From contig JAKSCG010000010.1 of assembly GCA_022360715.1 (NCBI GenBank), forward strand, positions 1 to 64,000: a stretch of 64,000 bases of DNA. The letters run 5' to 3'. Shown piece after piece: positions 1 to 8,588 of this stretch. The stretch's first letter is position 1. Each line of letters begins with the position of its first letter. The DNA comes from Halanaerobiales bacterium. GTDB taxonomy: Bacteria; Bacillota; Halanaerobiia; Halanaerobiales; DTU029. Under the pieces are notes generated by a model. It was not told where the DNA came from. It saw nothing but the letters and a program-made list of their open reading frames with translations, and ran no database searches. The position numbers and the translations under genes are program-made.

Positions 1-271
1 ATGTATTTAAACCTTCAGAATCTGGCTGTACTAATGGCTCGTCTTCGAATTAACCTTAACATGAGATGTATTTAAACCCGAGAAGAGCTTAGAAGGGAAC
101 TGGATAAGCTCAAAATTAACCTTAACATGAGATGTATTTAAACAGGTTGATGGACCTGAGGTTCCAGTTCAATCTTATAAATTAACCTTAACATGAGATG
201 TATTTAAACTCGTCTTCACATTGATACTAAGAGAACCACGAAGAATTAACCTTAACATGAGATGTATTAAC
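1..271 (+). CRISPR. Trailer end of a CRISPR array (30-nt repeats, 4 spacers)
   Basis: Three intact 30-nt repeats lie at 48-77, 114-143 and 180-209. They begin AATTAACCTTAAC and end in ATTTAAAC. Positions 1-12 are the last 12 nt of another repeat, and 244-271 is a degenerate final repeat whose first 25 nt are intact. Spacers are 13-47 (35 nt), 78-113 (36), 144-179 (36) and 210-243 (34). Degeneration of the right-hand repeat marks the trailer, so leader and cas genes should lie to the left, outside the window, with transcription on the plus strand. The 3' octamer ATTTAAAC resembles the ATTGAAAC handle typical of type I-B repeats; the subtype is inferred from that alone. Confidence 0.95.
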
Positions 272-360
272 TCCTCCCGGCCTAGCTCCCAGGCCCTTAT
301 AAAAAAAAATCAAGGAGTAGTAAGTTGAGCGAAGTAAAAGAATAGTTTTAGGGTGTCAAG

Positions 361-410
361 TTCAAAAACAAAAGGATTATCAAAAGTTATATGTAACCTT
401 GATAATCCCT
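361..410 (-). terminator. Terminator of the tRNA-Trp/tRNA-Thr unit
   Basis: A 10-bp perfect inverted repeat (374-383 with 399-408) reads on the minus strand as a stem followed by TTTTGTTTTTG, just downstream of tRNA-Thr. Confidence 0.7.
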
Positions 411-429
411 GTTATCTCAATAATAAAAA

Positions 430-505
430 TGGAGCTAACGAGCGGACTTGAACCGCTAACCTGCTGATTACAAGTCAGCTGCTCTACCAATTGAGCTACG
501 TTAGC
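430..505 (-). tRNA. tRNA-Thr (anticodon TGT)
   Basis: The minus strand folds as a 76-nt cloverleaf with acceptor GCTAACG/CGTTAGC, the T-arm GGTTCAAGTCC and an encoded CCA. The anticodon loop reads CTTGTAA, giving anticodon UGU for ACA. It lies 9 bp downstream of tRNA-Trp and is probably co-transcribed with it. Confidence 0.95.
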
Positions 506-514
506 ACCTAAAAA

Positions 515-590
515 TGGCAGGGGTGGCAGGATTTGAACCCGCAACCAACGGATTTGGAGTCCGCTACTCTACCAATTGAGCCACACCCCT
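515..590 (-). tRNA. tRNA-Trp (anticodon CCA)
   Basis: The minus strand gives a 76-nt cloverleaf with acceptor AGGGGTG/CACCCCT, T-arm GGTTCAAATCC and encoded CCA. The anticodon loop CTCCAAA gives anticodon CCA for UGG. It is the first gene of a two-tRNA unit. Confidence 0.95.
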
Positions 591-623
591 GTATGATTAA
601 ACTTTTCGCTTGATGCAAAAACA

Positions 624-653
624 ATTATAATAAAGAAAAGGGGGATTGGTCAA
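624..653 (-). promoter_or_regulatory. Sigma-A-type promoter for the tRNA-Trp/Thr unit
   Basis: On the minus strand TTGACC (653-648) and TATAAT (629-624) are separated by 18 bp, with the predicted start about 25 bp before tRNA-Trp. The rest of 591-857 is AT-rich and shows nothing else recognisable. Confidence 0.7.
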
Positions 654-857
654 GTTTTTTTTCGGCCAAAAATAAGACTTAATTACGATTATACTATATT
701 ATCTCGTTTATCTTGCTTATATCTCATTGTTTCTTAATGTATACTATTCATGGTTGCTTTATATAAATATTATATCTACTTCTTTGCCAGTTTTCATTTT
801 ATTTCTTGTCTTAACTAAAGGAGAATGATATAATTTTTATATAAGGGATGTGATCGT

Positions 858-1151
858 TTGTCCGGGAAGCACCGTGGAAATAAAATAAAACAGGAGCATA
901 CAATTATTAGTGATATTTTACCCCTATTGAAAGACCTGGCTGAGCTGTCAACGATTAAAAGTATTATTCCGGGCCGGATTAATCGGAGAAAGGGGAGTGG
1001 CTTTCCTCCCTATTTACAGATAAAATATAATACTTCCAGCGGGATTAAGTTACTGGGTAAAAACAGTTCTTCCGTCCAGGAGGTTTTTTTGGTTACCGAC
1101 CAGCCCGAGCAGACCATCACTTTGCTTAAAAGAAAGGATTTTATTAAATAA
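858..1151 (+). CDS. DUF2103-like small protein
   Basis: A 97-residue protein resembling the DUF2103 family (described as predicted metal-binding; function unknown). The recognisable stretches are KHRG near the N-terminus, SIIPGRI near residue 38, and GIKLLGKNSSSVQEVFLVT near residues 62-80. The start is TTG at 858 with AAGGGATG seven bases upstream; no in-frame ATG or GTG fits that Shine-Dalgarno. It stands alone between two tRNA units. The family assignment comes from memory of the motif pattern, so it is moderate. Confidence 0.7.
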   Translation: MSGKHRGNKIKQEHTIISDILPLLKDLAELSTIKSIIPGRINRRKGSGFPPYLQIKYNTSSGIKLLGKNSSSVQEVFLVTDQPEQTITLLKRKDFIK

Positions 1152-1154
1152 TTC

Positions 1155-1183
1155 TTGACAAAGCAAGCGGATTTATGTATAAT
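1155..1183 (+). promoter_or_regulatory. Consensus promoter of tRNA-Pro
   Basis: TTGACA (1155-1160) and TATAAT (1178-1183) are separated by exactly 17 bp, ending 13 bp before the tRNA. Confidence 0.9.
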
Positions 1184-1196
1184 AATTTTTGCTTAA

Positions 1197-1273
1197 CGGG
1201 CTTTGGCGCAGTTAGGTAGCGCGCGCGTCTGGGGGGCGTGAGGTCCCCGGTTCAAATCCGGGAAGCCCGACCA
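1197..1273 (+). tRNA. tRNA-Pro (anticodon GGG)
   Basis: A 77-nt cloverleaf with acceptor CGGGCTT/AAGCCCG, T-arm GGTTCAAATCC and encoded CCA. The anticodon loop CTGGGGG gives GGG, reading CCC. It has its own promoter and terminator, so it is a single-gene unit. Confidence 0.95.
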
Positions 1274-1274
1274 A

Positions 1275-1312
1275 ACAAAAACCGGGGTTTTTCCACCGGA
1301 TTTTGTTTTTTG
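1275..1312 (+). terminator. Terminator of tRNA-Pro
   Basis: The hairpin pairs CAAAAACCGG with CCGGATTTTG (one mismatch) and is followed by TTTTTT. Confidence 0.6.
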
Positions 1313-1378
1313 TGATATTTTTTGAATATTTTAAAAATGTTAGTTGAGTCGATAATTGATAAATTTTTTTTAAACTCC

Positions 1379-1448
1379 TTGAATATCTATTGTTTTCGGT
1401 TTATAATATATTTATTATTGAGTCAAGCCCATAGAGTGGGCTTTTTTT
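1379..1448 (+). promoter_or_regulatory. Promoter followed at once by a terminator hairpin, upstream of rimO
   Basis: TTGAAT (1379-1384) and TATAAT (1402-1407) are 17 bp apart. Only about 11 nt after the expected start comes a 7-bp stem AAGCCCA/TGGGCTT (1425-1443) running into a T-tract to 1448. The rimO start follows 40 bp later. This could attenuate rimO-pgsA, or terminate upstream read-through. Confidence 0.6.
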
Positions 1449-1487
1449 CTGCAAATGAAGCGTAGCAGAAAAGAAAGGAAGAAACAG

Positions 1488-2819
1488 ATGATAAAAGTAA
1501 ATCTGATCTCGCTTGGCTGTTCGAAAAACCAGGTTGACAGCGAGATTATGGCCGGGTTATTACGGGAAAGACCCGATTTACGGATAGTTAATAATACTGC
1601 TGCCGCCGATGTAATTATTATTAATACCTGTGGATTTATCCAGGATGCCAAGGAAGAATCGATCGAAACGATTATCCGGGCCGGTCAGCTAAAGGAAGCA
1701 GGGAACTGTCAGGCCATTATCGTCACCGGTTGCTTAGCCCAGCGTTATAAAAATGTACTGCTACAGGAATTACCGGAAATCAATGCAATAGTGGGCACCG
1801 GTACATTCGATCAAATTGGTCAAGTACTGGACCAGGTATTAAAAGGACAGAAAGTTAGCAGGATTGCTAAGCCGACTTTTGCTTATCAAGCCAGTAATCC
1901 CAGGCTTTTGACTGCTACACATTATGCTTATCTTAAAATCTCGGAAGGTTGTAATAATAATTGTACATACTGTAGTATTCCTCAGATTAGGGGACCCCAA
2001 TATAGCCGGGAAATGGCTGATGTTAAAGCTGAGGTGACCAAGCTGGTGGCGATGGGTGTACAGGAGATTATATTGATCGCCCAGGATTTAACCAGCTATG
2101 GCCTGGATCTTTACGGTCAACCATCTTTACCGGCTTTAATCAAAGAGGTATTAAAGGTCAAGGAGCTAAAGTGGCTACGCCTGATGTATAATTATCCGGA
2201 AAATATTTCTGATCAACTAATTGATTTAATCGCACATGAAGATAGAATCTGTAATTACCTCGATATACCGATTCAACATTCTTCCGATAGGATAAGGCAT
2301 TTAATGAAGCGAAGGGGAAAGCGGGTTGAGCTGCTTCAACTAATTTCCAAACTCAGAAAAAGGGTCCCCGGGATTAATTTGAGGACCTCCTTAATTGTCG
2401 GTTTCCCCGGTGAAGATGAACATGATTTTATGGATCTATTGTCTTTTGTCAAAGAGGTAGAGTTTGAACGACTGGGTGTTTTCAAGTATTCAGCCGAAGA
2501 GGATACGGCTGCATTTAAACTGCCTCACCATTTATCTGCTGCGGTTAAAGAAGAGCGGCATAATCAGCTCATGGAAATTCAACAAAAGATATCATATCAT
2601 AAAAACCAGCAGCTGATCGGGCAGGTTCTGGAAGTAATCATTGATCAAATTAATGATAATATGGCCCTGGGGCGTTCCAGATATGATGCTCCGGAAATTG
2701 ATAACCAAATATATTTGCCGGCTAAAGCTTTAAAAACCGGCGATCTTGTCCAGTGTATAATTAAAGAGGCCTATGAATACGACTTGATAGGGGCGAACAG
2801 AGATGAATTTACCAAATAA
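1488..2819 (+). CDS. rimO: Ribosomal protein S12 methylthiotransferase RimO
   Basis: Radical SAM methylthiotransferase that adds a methylthio group to an aspartate of ribosomal protein S12. The N-terminal domain (residues 1-130) begins MIKVNLISLGCSKNQVDSE and carries the auxiliary-cluster cysteines C11, C48 and C82. The radical SAM triad CNNNCTYC is at C155, C159 and C162. A C-terminal TRAM-like region ends the 443-residue protein. The ATG at 1488 follows AAAGGAAG and matches the family N-terminus; an upstream in-frame ATG at 1455 would add 11 Lys/Arg-rich residues without a good ribosome site. A second methylthiotransferase, miaB, is at 42597. The 3' end overlaps pgsA by 17 bp. Confidence 0.96.
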   Translation: MIKVNLISLGCSKNQVDSEIMAGLLRERPDLRIVNNTAAADVIIINTCGFIQDAKEESIETIIRAGQLKEAGNCQAIIVTGCLAQRYKNVLLQELPEINAIVGTGTFDQIGQVLDQVLKGQKVSRIAKPTFAYQASNPRLLTATHYAYLKISEGCNNNCTYCSIPQIRGPQYSREMADVKAEVTKLVAMGVQEIILIAQDLTSYGLDLYGQPSLPALIKEVLKVKELKWLRLMYNYPENISDQLIDLIAHEDRICNYLDIPIQHSSDRIRHLMKRRGKRVELLQLISKLRKRVPGINLRTSLIVGFPGEDEHDFMDLLSFVKEVEFERLGVFKYSAEEDTAAFKLPHHLSAAVKEERHNQLMEIQQKISYHKNQQLIGQVLEVIIDQINDNMALGRSRYDAPEIDNQIYLPAKALKTGDLVQCIIKEAYEYDLIGANRDEFTK

Positions 2820-3351
2820 ATTAACTGTATTACGGATCTTACTGATTCCAGTATTTATGGGATTCCTATTTTGGGGCAAAAGCAGTCTTGATTTTGGTGT
2901 GTTTGTAGCGTTAATCATCTTTATCCTGGCTGCTATAACTGATAGTCTGGATGGTTATCTGGCCCGAAAGCATCGGCTCGTCACTAAATTTGGAAAAATC
3001 CTTGATCCGGTAGCTGATAAACTTTTAATCTCCGCGGCGATAATATCTTTTGTCGCAATGCAAGAAATATCAGCCGGTGCTGCAATAATAATTATTGGAC
3101 GAGAGCTAGCAATAACCGGATTAAGGGTTGTGGCCGCTAGTGAAGGTATTGTTATTACCGCCAGTAAGTGGGGAAAATGGAAAACTAAACTGCAAATTAC
3201 CACCATTATTGCGCTTATTGTCGATCCGGAAATTATTGAATTGCCTTTTTATTTACCGGACATTTTGGTCTGGTTAGCGGTAGCGGTGACCCTTTATTCC
3301 GGAATAGATTATTTCCGCCATACTGGGCTTGATTTCTTTCAAGAAGAGTAA
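2803..3351 (+). CDS. pgsA: CDP-diacylglycerol-glycerol-3-phosphate 3-phosphatidyltransferase
   Basis: Integral membrane enzyme that makes phosphatidylglycerol phosphate from CDP-diacylglycerol and glycerol 3-phosphate, the committed step to anionic phospholipids. The CDP-alcohol phosphatidyltransferase signature is complete: D47, D50-G51, A54-R55, G64, D68 and D72. At 182 residues with several hydrophobic helices it is of the usual length. It overlaps the end of rimO, an arrangement that implies translational coupling. Confidence 0.95.
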   Translation: MNLPNKLTVLRILLIPVFMGFLFWGKSSLDFGVFVALIIFILAAITDSLDGYLARKHRLVTKFGKILDPVADKLLISAAIISFVAMQEISAGAAIIIIGRELAITGLRVVAASEGIVITASKWGKWKTKLQITTIIALIVDPEIIELPFYLPDILVWLAVAVTLYSGIDYFRHTGLDFFQEE

Positions 3352-3384
3352 AGTGAGATAAATTTGATAATCGAGGTGAAAATA

Positions 3385-3807
3385 TTGTTGATCAAGCTTT
3401 TATTACTATTTACCTTAGTCCCACTGGTTGAATTGTATTTATTGATTAGATTGGGTAGCTTAATTGGGGCTTTAGCAACAGTCGTCCTGGTGGCAGTAAC
3501 CGGAGTTATCGGGGCTACACTGGCGAAGAGTCAGGGCTTTAAAATCATTAACAAAATAAAGGATGCTCTGGCCCGGGGGAAAATGCCTACCGACCAATTA
3601 ATTGAAGGTCTTTTTATTTTAATTGGGGGAGCAATGCTGTTAACTCCCGGATTACTAACCGATCTAACTGGATTAGCCTTAATTATCCCACCAAGCAGAA
3701 TAATTTTTCGCAAGTTGATTAAGAAAAAGTTCCAGCATTATATTAGCCGAAAAAATTTCAAGTATAATTCGATTAATTATTATGATATCAATGACCAAGA
3801 GGATTAA
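3385..3807 (+). CDS. fxsA: FxsA-family membrane protein
   Basis: Small membrane protein of the FxsA family, named for suppressing F-plasmid exclusion of phage T7 when overproduced; its normal role is not established. Three hydrophobic segments are visible, starting with LLLLFTLVPLVELYLLI, and a basic C-terminal tail. I place the start at TTG 3385, six bases after GAGGTG (3373-3378), which gives the usual short N-terminus (141 residues); a TTG at 3364 is possible but has no ribosome site. It is third in a rimO-pgsA-fxsA run that ends at a terminator. Confidence 0.85.
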   Translation: MLIKLLLLFTLVPLVELYLLIRLGSLIGALATVVLVAVTGVIGATLAKSQGFKIINKIKDALARGKMPTDQLIEGLFILIGGAMLLTPGLLTDLTGLALIIPPSRIIFRKLIKKKFQHYISRKNFKYNSINYYDINDQED

Positions 3808-3812
3808 TCAGC

Positions 3813-3842
3813 AAAAAAGACCAGGATTGCTGGTTTTTTTTT
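3813..3842 (+). terminator. Terminator after fxsA
   Basis: Stem AAAAAAGACCAG/CTGGTTTTTTTT with loop GATTG (one G-T pair), ending in a long T-tract. Confidence 0.85.
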
Positions 3843-3949
3843 GCTGGAAAAGATTGCTTACGTTATCTACTAGAAACATTAGTTAGTTTTATGTTATAAT
3901 TTTGACGAGGGACAAGTTATTGAAAGGTTGAAGGGAAGGTGTTTTTTAA

Positions 3950-4504
3950 ATGGAGTTTAAAGGACTAAGAATAAATATTATTTTGTTGGCAATAATTGTA
4001 GTAATCCTGGTTTTTTTTACTGTTAATCATCTGTTGAAGATTTATAATATCGAACGTCCCTTACAGGACAGACTTAAATCCTTTACGGAAATTAAAGATT
4101 TTCTGCTGATTAATTCTAATGGTAAAATCGACTTACAGATTACTTTTCGGCCCGATATTGATTTTTATCATCTCTATCAAGAGATCGACCAAATTGCGGC
4201 TGAACACCTGGGAAGTAAGAAAGGTAAAATAATAGTTAAAAATACGGATTCTAAGCAATTAGACCAGGTCTATTATCAGTTACAGTACGCATTATTTGAA
4301 GGAATGGCTACCAGTCAATTTGTTACCATGGAAAAGAATATTAGTCGGATCGTAAAAGCCAACCAACTGGCTGATTATAAACTATGGATCGATCATCAGG
4401 CCCTTTTTTTGCAACTGGACGATGGTAAAAGTTCATTATATCAGCGCATCCCCTACCATAAGTCATTAACCCTAAACCAGGCAGGGGGTGGTAGTAATGG
4501 TTAA
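3950..4504 (+). CDS. Unknown single-pass membrane protein, partner of the FtsH-like protease
   Basis: 184 residues that I do not recognise. Residues 7-29 form one strong membrane helix after a short basic N-terminus, and the remainder is a mixed alpha/beta soluble domain, so it is probably anchored with the domain outside. The last codons overlap the next gene, an FtsH-like protease, by 8 bp, suggesting that the two are made together. It may be an adaptor, substrate or assembly partner of that protease; this is inference from position only. Confidence 0.7.
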   Translation: MEFKGLRINIILLAIIVVILVFFTVNHLLKIYNIERPLQDRLKSFTEIKDFLLINSNGKIDLQITFRPDIDFYHLYQEIDQIAAEHLGSKKGKIIVKNTDSKQLDQVYYQLQYALFEGMATSQFVTMEKNISRIVKANQLADYKLWIDHQALFLQLDDGKSSLYQRIPYHKSLTLNQAGGGSNG

Positions 4505-5975
4505 AGAGATCGGAATCGGAATAGGTGTCGGCAGCTTAATTATCCTGCTGATCGAAGGATTTAATATCCTGCCATTGCTATTCCTAGGCATTTTGGGCAT
4601 ATTTCTCTATCAAATGCTTACCCAAAACGGAATTGCCGGTACTACTTCTCGACAGCAGGCCCTTAATAAAAAGATTCCTAGTATTGAATTTAATAAAATT
4701 GGTGGTCAGGATTCAGCTAAAAAGGAACTGATTGAAGCCCTGGATTTTGTCAAAGATCTTAATGGGATCAAACATATGGGAATCCGGGCGATTAAAGGCA
4801 TTTTATTAAGTGGGCCGCCTGGCACCGGGAAGACTATGTTAGCTAAAGCAGCCGCCTATTATACTGATTCTGTTTTTAGGTCCGCTTCCGGGAGTGAATT
4901 TATTGAGATGTATGCCGGACTTGGGGCTAAAAGGGTAAGAAATCTTTTTAATGATGCCCGCCAGTTAGCCCGGAAGAATAATAAATCCAGTGCCATTATC
5001 TTTATTGATGAGATTGATGTATTGGGTAGTAAGCGGGGTCAAGTTAGTAGCCATCTGGAATATGATCAGACTTTAAATCAATTGCTGGTTGAGATGGACG
5101 GTTTGTCGGTCGATGATCAGATCCAGCTCTTAATTATTGCCGCCACCAACCGGATTGACATTCTGGATCAGGCTTTATTACGACCGGGCAGATTTGACCG
5201 GATTGTCCAGGTCGAACTACCCAGCAAGCAGGCCCGTTTAAGTATTTTGAGGATTCATACTGCCAATAAACCGCTCGCTAAAGATGTTGAGCTGGAAAGC
5301 ATAGCCCGTGAAACCTTCCAGTTCTCTGGTGCCCATCTGGAAAATCTGACTAATGAAGCGGCAATTCTGGCTTTACGGGAAGATACCCCCCAAATTAAGC
5401 AAAAACATTTTATTGAAGCGATCGACAAGGTAATTATGGGTGAAAAATTGGACCGGCGTCCCAATCAAACCGAATTAACCCGAATAGCGGTTCATGAAAC
5501 GGGCCATGCCCTGCTTAGTGAAGTCCTCAAGCCCGGTTCTGTTTCGACGATTACGATCACATCACGTGGTAAAGCCCTGGGTTATGTCAGACATAATCCG
5601 GAGGATGATCTCTATTTACAGACAGAAGATTACCTGGAAGAACAAATCAGCATCAGTATTGCCGGTGCAGTAGCAGAAAAGCTGCTCCTTTCCAGTAAAA
5701 GCACCGGAGCCCGCAATGACTTTGAAAAAGCAATTCAAATGGCTAAAATAATGATTTTTTCCGGGATGACCAAGCTGGGGATGGTAGGAGAAGAGACTAT
5801 TCCCCGCGAACTACTTCACCAGGAGATTAGTAGGATTTTGCAGGATATTGAGGAAAAGGTGATGATAATTGTTAAGGATAATCAGGGATTAATCCGGCAG
5901 GTAGCGGACGAACTGATCGAGGCTGAACGCTTTTCCGGTGATCAATTACGACAATTAATTAAAAACAAGTGTTAA
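4497..5975 (+). CDS. Short FtsH-family ATP-dependent zinc metalloprotease
   Basis: Membrane-anchored AAA protease. Two hydrophobic segments (residues 3-20 and 23-41) are packed together with almost no loop, followed by the AAA module: Walker A GPPGTGKT (106-113), Walker B IIFIDEID (167-174), arginine finger region RPGRFDR (229-235). The protease domain has the zinc site HETGH (333-337) and the third ligand Asp near 408. It is 492 residues, against 600-650 for housekeeping FtsH, because the external N-terminal domain is missing and the C-terminal tail is short. The ATG at 4497 follows AGGGGGTGG; the GTG at 4488 is inside that site. It is probably a second, specialised FtsH-like protein. Confidence 0.9.
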   Translation: MVKEIGIGIGVGSLIILLIEGFNILPLLFLGILGIFLYQMLTQNGIAGTTSRQQALNKKIPSIEFNKIGGQDSAKKELIEALDFVKDLNGIKHMGIRAIKGILLSGPPGTGKTMLAKAAAYYTDSVFRSASGSEFIEMYAGLGAKRVRNLFNDARQLARKNNKSSAIIFIDEIDVLGSKRGQVSSHLEYDQTLNQLLVEMDGLSVDDQIQLLIIAATNRIDILDQALLRPGRFDRIVQVELPSKQARLSILRIHTANKPLAKDVELESIARETFQFSGAHLENLTNEAAILALREDTPQIKQKHFIEAIDKVIMGEKLDRRPNQTELTRIAVHETGHALLSEVLKPGSVSTITITSRGKALGYVRHNPEDDLYLQTEDYLEEQISISIAGAVAEKLLLSSKSTGARNDFEKAIQMAKIMIFSGMTKLGMVGEETIPRELLHQEISRILQDIEEKVMIIVKDNQGLIRQVADELIEAERFSGDQLRQLIKNKC

Positions 5976-5990
5976 CTCATTTATCAATTC

Positions 5991-6029
5991 GGTTGTTGTC
6001 CGGTGATGAGCAGAGACAACAACCTTTTT
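5991..6029 (+). terminator. Terminator after the FtsH-like gene
   Basis: A 10-bp perfect stem GGTTGTTGTC/GACAACAACC followed by TTTTT. Confidence 0.9.
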
Positions 6030-6083
6030 GTATTTTTACTTACCAGTGATCTATGATATAATGATCTATGTGGGGTGAGCTAA

Positions 6084-7319
6084 GTGATTGTTGAAATTAT
6101 CTCAATTGGGACAGAACTGATTCTAGGTGATCTTATTGATACAAATGCAGCCTATATCGCCCAAAAAATTACGGCAAGTGGATTTAATATCCATTATATG
6201 ACTACTGTCGGTGATAATCGGGATAGAATGGTCGATACCCTGGCCAGGGCCATTAAAAGGTCAGAACTGATTATTACCACCGGTGGTCTCGGACCAACCG
6301 ATGATGACCTGACCAGGGAAGCAATTGCCGAAAGTACCGGCTGTCCACTGCAAGAGGAGTCCGAGTTGTTGCAACATTTAGTCAACTATTTTAAGCAACG
6401 CAATTACCAAATGACTGCTAATAACCGCAAACAGGTCCTTTTACCGGAAGGGGCAAGAATAATCAAGAATCAACTTGGTACTGCTCCGGGGATACTGCTG
6501 GAGAAAAAGGATTATACAATCATTGCTATGCCGGGAGTTCCCGGTGAGATGCAAGCAATGCTGACAACTGAAGTTATCCCCTATTTAAAGAAATATAGTA
6601 AGGATCTTATTAAATCAAGGGTTTTAAAGTTCTTTATGATTGGCGAATCGACCCTGGAAACCCAGTTGAAGGATATTCTGGAGCGGCAAACTAATCCCAC
6701 GATGGCCTTGCTGGCCGGAAGGGGAGAGGTTAAGCTCAGGATTACGGCCAAAGCCAGTTCAGCGCAAAAGGCTGATCTTTTACTAGACCGGGCTGAAGAA
6801 ACGATCCGGGAACGGACAGCTCAATATATCTATAGTAATAATGACCAGGATCTGGCTGAGGTAGTGGGCCAACTCCTTGAGAAAAAGGGATTAACCCTTG
6901 CACTGGCCGAATCCTGTACCGGGGGATTGCTCGGCAATCGAATAACCGATATTCCAGGTAGTTCGGCCTATTTTAGCGGCGGGCTGGTTACATATAGCAA
7001 TCAATCAAAAATAGAACAATTAGGAGTGCAGGTATTAACCCTGGAAAAGCACGGAGCGGTGAGTCGGGAGTCTGTTGCTGAGATGGCGGAAGGGGTCAGA
7101 AACAAAATGTCAAGCGACCTCGGTCTGTCGGTTAGTGGAATTGCCGGACCCGGTGGAGGTAACGCGGAAAAGCCGGTCGGCCTGATTTTTATCGCTTTGG
7201 CTGATCGGGAAAAAACAGTAACCTATCGACATAAACTCCATCGCGACCGAATCTGGAACAAATGGATGAGTTCACAGTATGCCCTGTATTACTTATATCA
7301 ATATCTAACAAAAATTTGA
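6084..7319 (+). CDS. cinA: CinA: nicotinamide-nucleotide amidase / competence-damage protein
   Basis: Two-domain CinA of 411 residues. The N-terminal MoCF-like domain (about 1-170, starting MIVEIISIGTELILGD) is an ADP-ribose pyrophosphatase-type module in characterised members. The C-terminal domain (about 255-411) has the amidase signature LAESCTGG and acts in NMN deamidation and pyridine nucleotide recycling. The start is GTG after GGGGTGAG. In Firmicutes cinA commonly lies upstream of recA, as it does here with two genes between. Confidence 0.95.
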   Translation: MIVEIISIGTELILGDLIDTNAAYIAQKITASGFNIHYMTTVGDNRDRMVDTLARAIKRSELIITTGGLGPTDDDLTREAIAESTGCPLQEESELLQHLVNYFKQRNYQMTANNRKQVLLPEGARIIKNQLGTAPGILLEKKDYTIIAMPGVPGEMQAMLTTEVIPYLKKYSKDLIKSRVLKFFMIGESTLETQLKDILERQTNPTMALLAGRGEVKLRITAKASSAQKADLLLDRAEETIRERTAQYIYSNNDQDLAEVVGQLLEKKGLTLALAESCTGGLLGNRITDIPGSSAYFSGGLVTYSNQSKIEQLGVQVLTLEKHGAVSRESVAEMAEGVRNKMSSDLGLSVSGIAGPGGGNAEKPVGLIFIALADREKTVTYRHKLHRDRIWNKWMSSQYALYYLYQYLTKI

Positions 7320-7429
7320 GTATTTTCCAGCAGGATTTTTATAACTGGTTCTTGAATTATATATTAGGGAGTGTCAATATCGTGCCGTATTACTCCCGAA
7401 GTGTAAAATTAAAAGGAGATGATTGTAAT

Positions 7430-8584
7430 ATGAAAACTGGTGTTTTTTCACTTGTATTAATAATCCTCGTTGTTCTGACCCAACCGTTGTCGGCTAATGA
7501 ACAAAACCCTGACCAATTGTTTTTAAAGGGACTAGCAGCCTACTATCATTCTGATTATGAGCAAGCTCTAACCCTGTTCGATGACGTGCTAGCGCTTAAT
7601 CAATATCATCAGGATACCTTATATTATCAGACCCTGGCTCAGATTAAATTGAATAATATTGTGGAAGCCAAAAAAAACATCGCGATTCTGAAACAACATG
7701 GTTATGAATTTGGTTACCTTTACTGGAAATTGGGCACCGTTTATCTTAATAAAGACCAACAATTTGACAGCCCTTTTTATAATGAAGCCCGCCTTGAGCT
7801 GGAGAAGGCGCAAATGCTCGGCATTAATTCCGCTGCCTTATACAGTGACCTGGCTATGGCTTACCACGGACTGGGTAATCTGGAAATGGCCGCTGAAAAA
7901 TATAGAATTGCCCTGAGTCAAGGTGGAACTACTGCTGATTACATCAATTTAGCATCTATTTATAAAGAAATGGGACAAATTGACCAGGCAATTGAGATAT
8001 TTAATACTGCTTTAACCTTAAAAGAAGATATGTCGATCTACCTCAGTCTGGGTAACCTCTATCTGCAAAAAGAAGACTATGCCTCAGCCGTAAAGATCCT
8101 GGAAAAAGGTCAGGAACTGAATCCGTTATTTATACCGGTTACTTCCAGATTAGCCCAGGCTTATTATTATTATGGTAACATCTCCAAGGCCAAAGGAGAG
8201 TTTACCAGGATTATTAACGAAAAACCGGATAACTATCGAGCTTATTATTACCTTGGAGAGATATCGGTAAAATACGAAGAAGATATCCCGCGAGCAATCT
8301 ATTATTACAATGAAGCGATTAAATATAACCCTGATTATGTTAAAGCATATATTGCGGTTGGCAATATCTACCTGGAGCAAGGGAATAATTATAAGGCAAT
8401 TGCTCAATATACTTCAGCTATCGAGAAAAATCCTAATTACCCTGACGGCCATTATTACCTGGCCCTGGTTTATTACAGGCTAAATATGAAAGAAGCAGCT
8501 ATCGCCGAATTAAGAAAAACCCTTCACCTTAACCCGAATTTTAAAGACGCCCGTGCCGTATTATCAAAACTTCAAGAGGAATGA
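7430..8584 (+). CDS. Exported tetratricopeptide-repeat protein
   Basis: 384 residues. Residues 1-22 are a signal peptide with a likely cleavage after LSA; no lipobox cysteine is present. The rest is a series of about nine TPR units with the usual pattern of Ala/Gly/Tyr positions and PxY turns, a scaffold for protein contacts outside the cytoplasmic membrane. The ATG at 7430 follows AAAAGGAG; longer in-frame starts would place the signal peptide inside the protein. It lies 4 bp before thpR. Confidence 0.85.
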   Translation: MKTGVFSLVLIILVVLTQPLSANEQNPDQLFLKGLAAYYHSDYEQALTLFDDVLALNQYHQDTLYYQTLAQIKLNNIVEAKKNIAILKQHGYEFGYLYWKLGTVYLNKDQQFDSPFYNEARLELEKAQMLGINSAALYSDLAMAYHGLGNLEMAAEKYRIALSQGGTTADYINLASIYKEMGQIDQAIEIFNTALTLKEDMSIYLSLGNLYLQKEDYASAVKILEKGQELNPLFIPVTSRLAQAYYYYGNISKAKGEFTRIINEKPDNYRAYYYLGEISVKYEEDIPRAIYYYNEAIKYNPDYVKAYIAVGNIYLEQGNNYKAIAQYTSAIEKNPNYPDGHYYLALVYYRLNMKEAAIAELRKTLHLNPNFKDARAVLSKLQEE

Positions 8585-8588
8585 TTAA

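Noticed and set aside
279-295. GGCCT/AGGCC hairpin after the CRISPR array
   Set aside because: Short stem with an A-run but no T-run on the plus strand, so not a convincing terminator.
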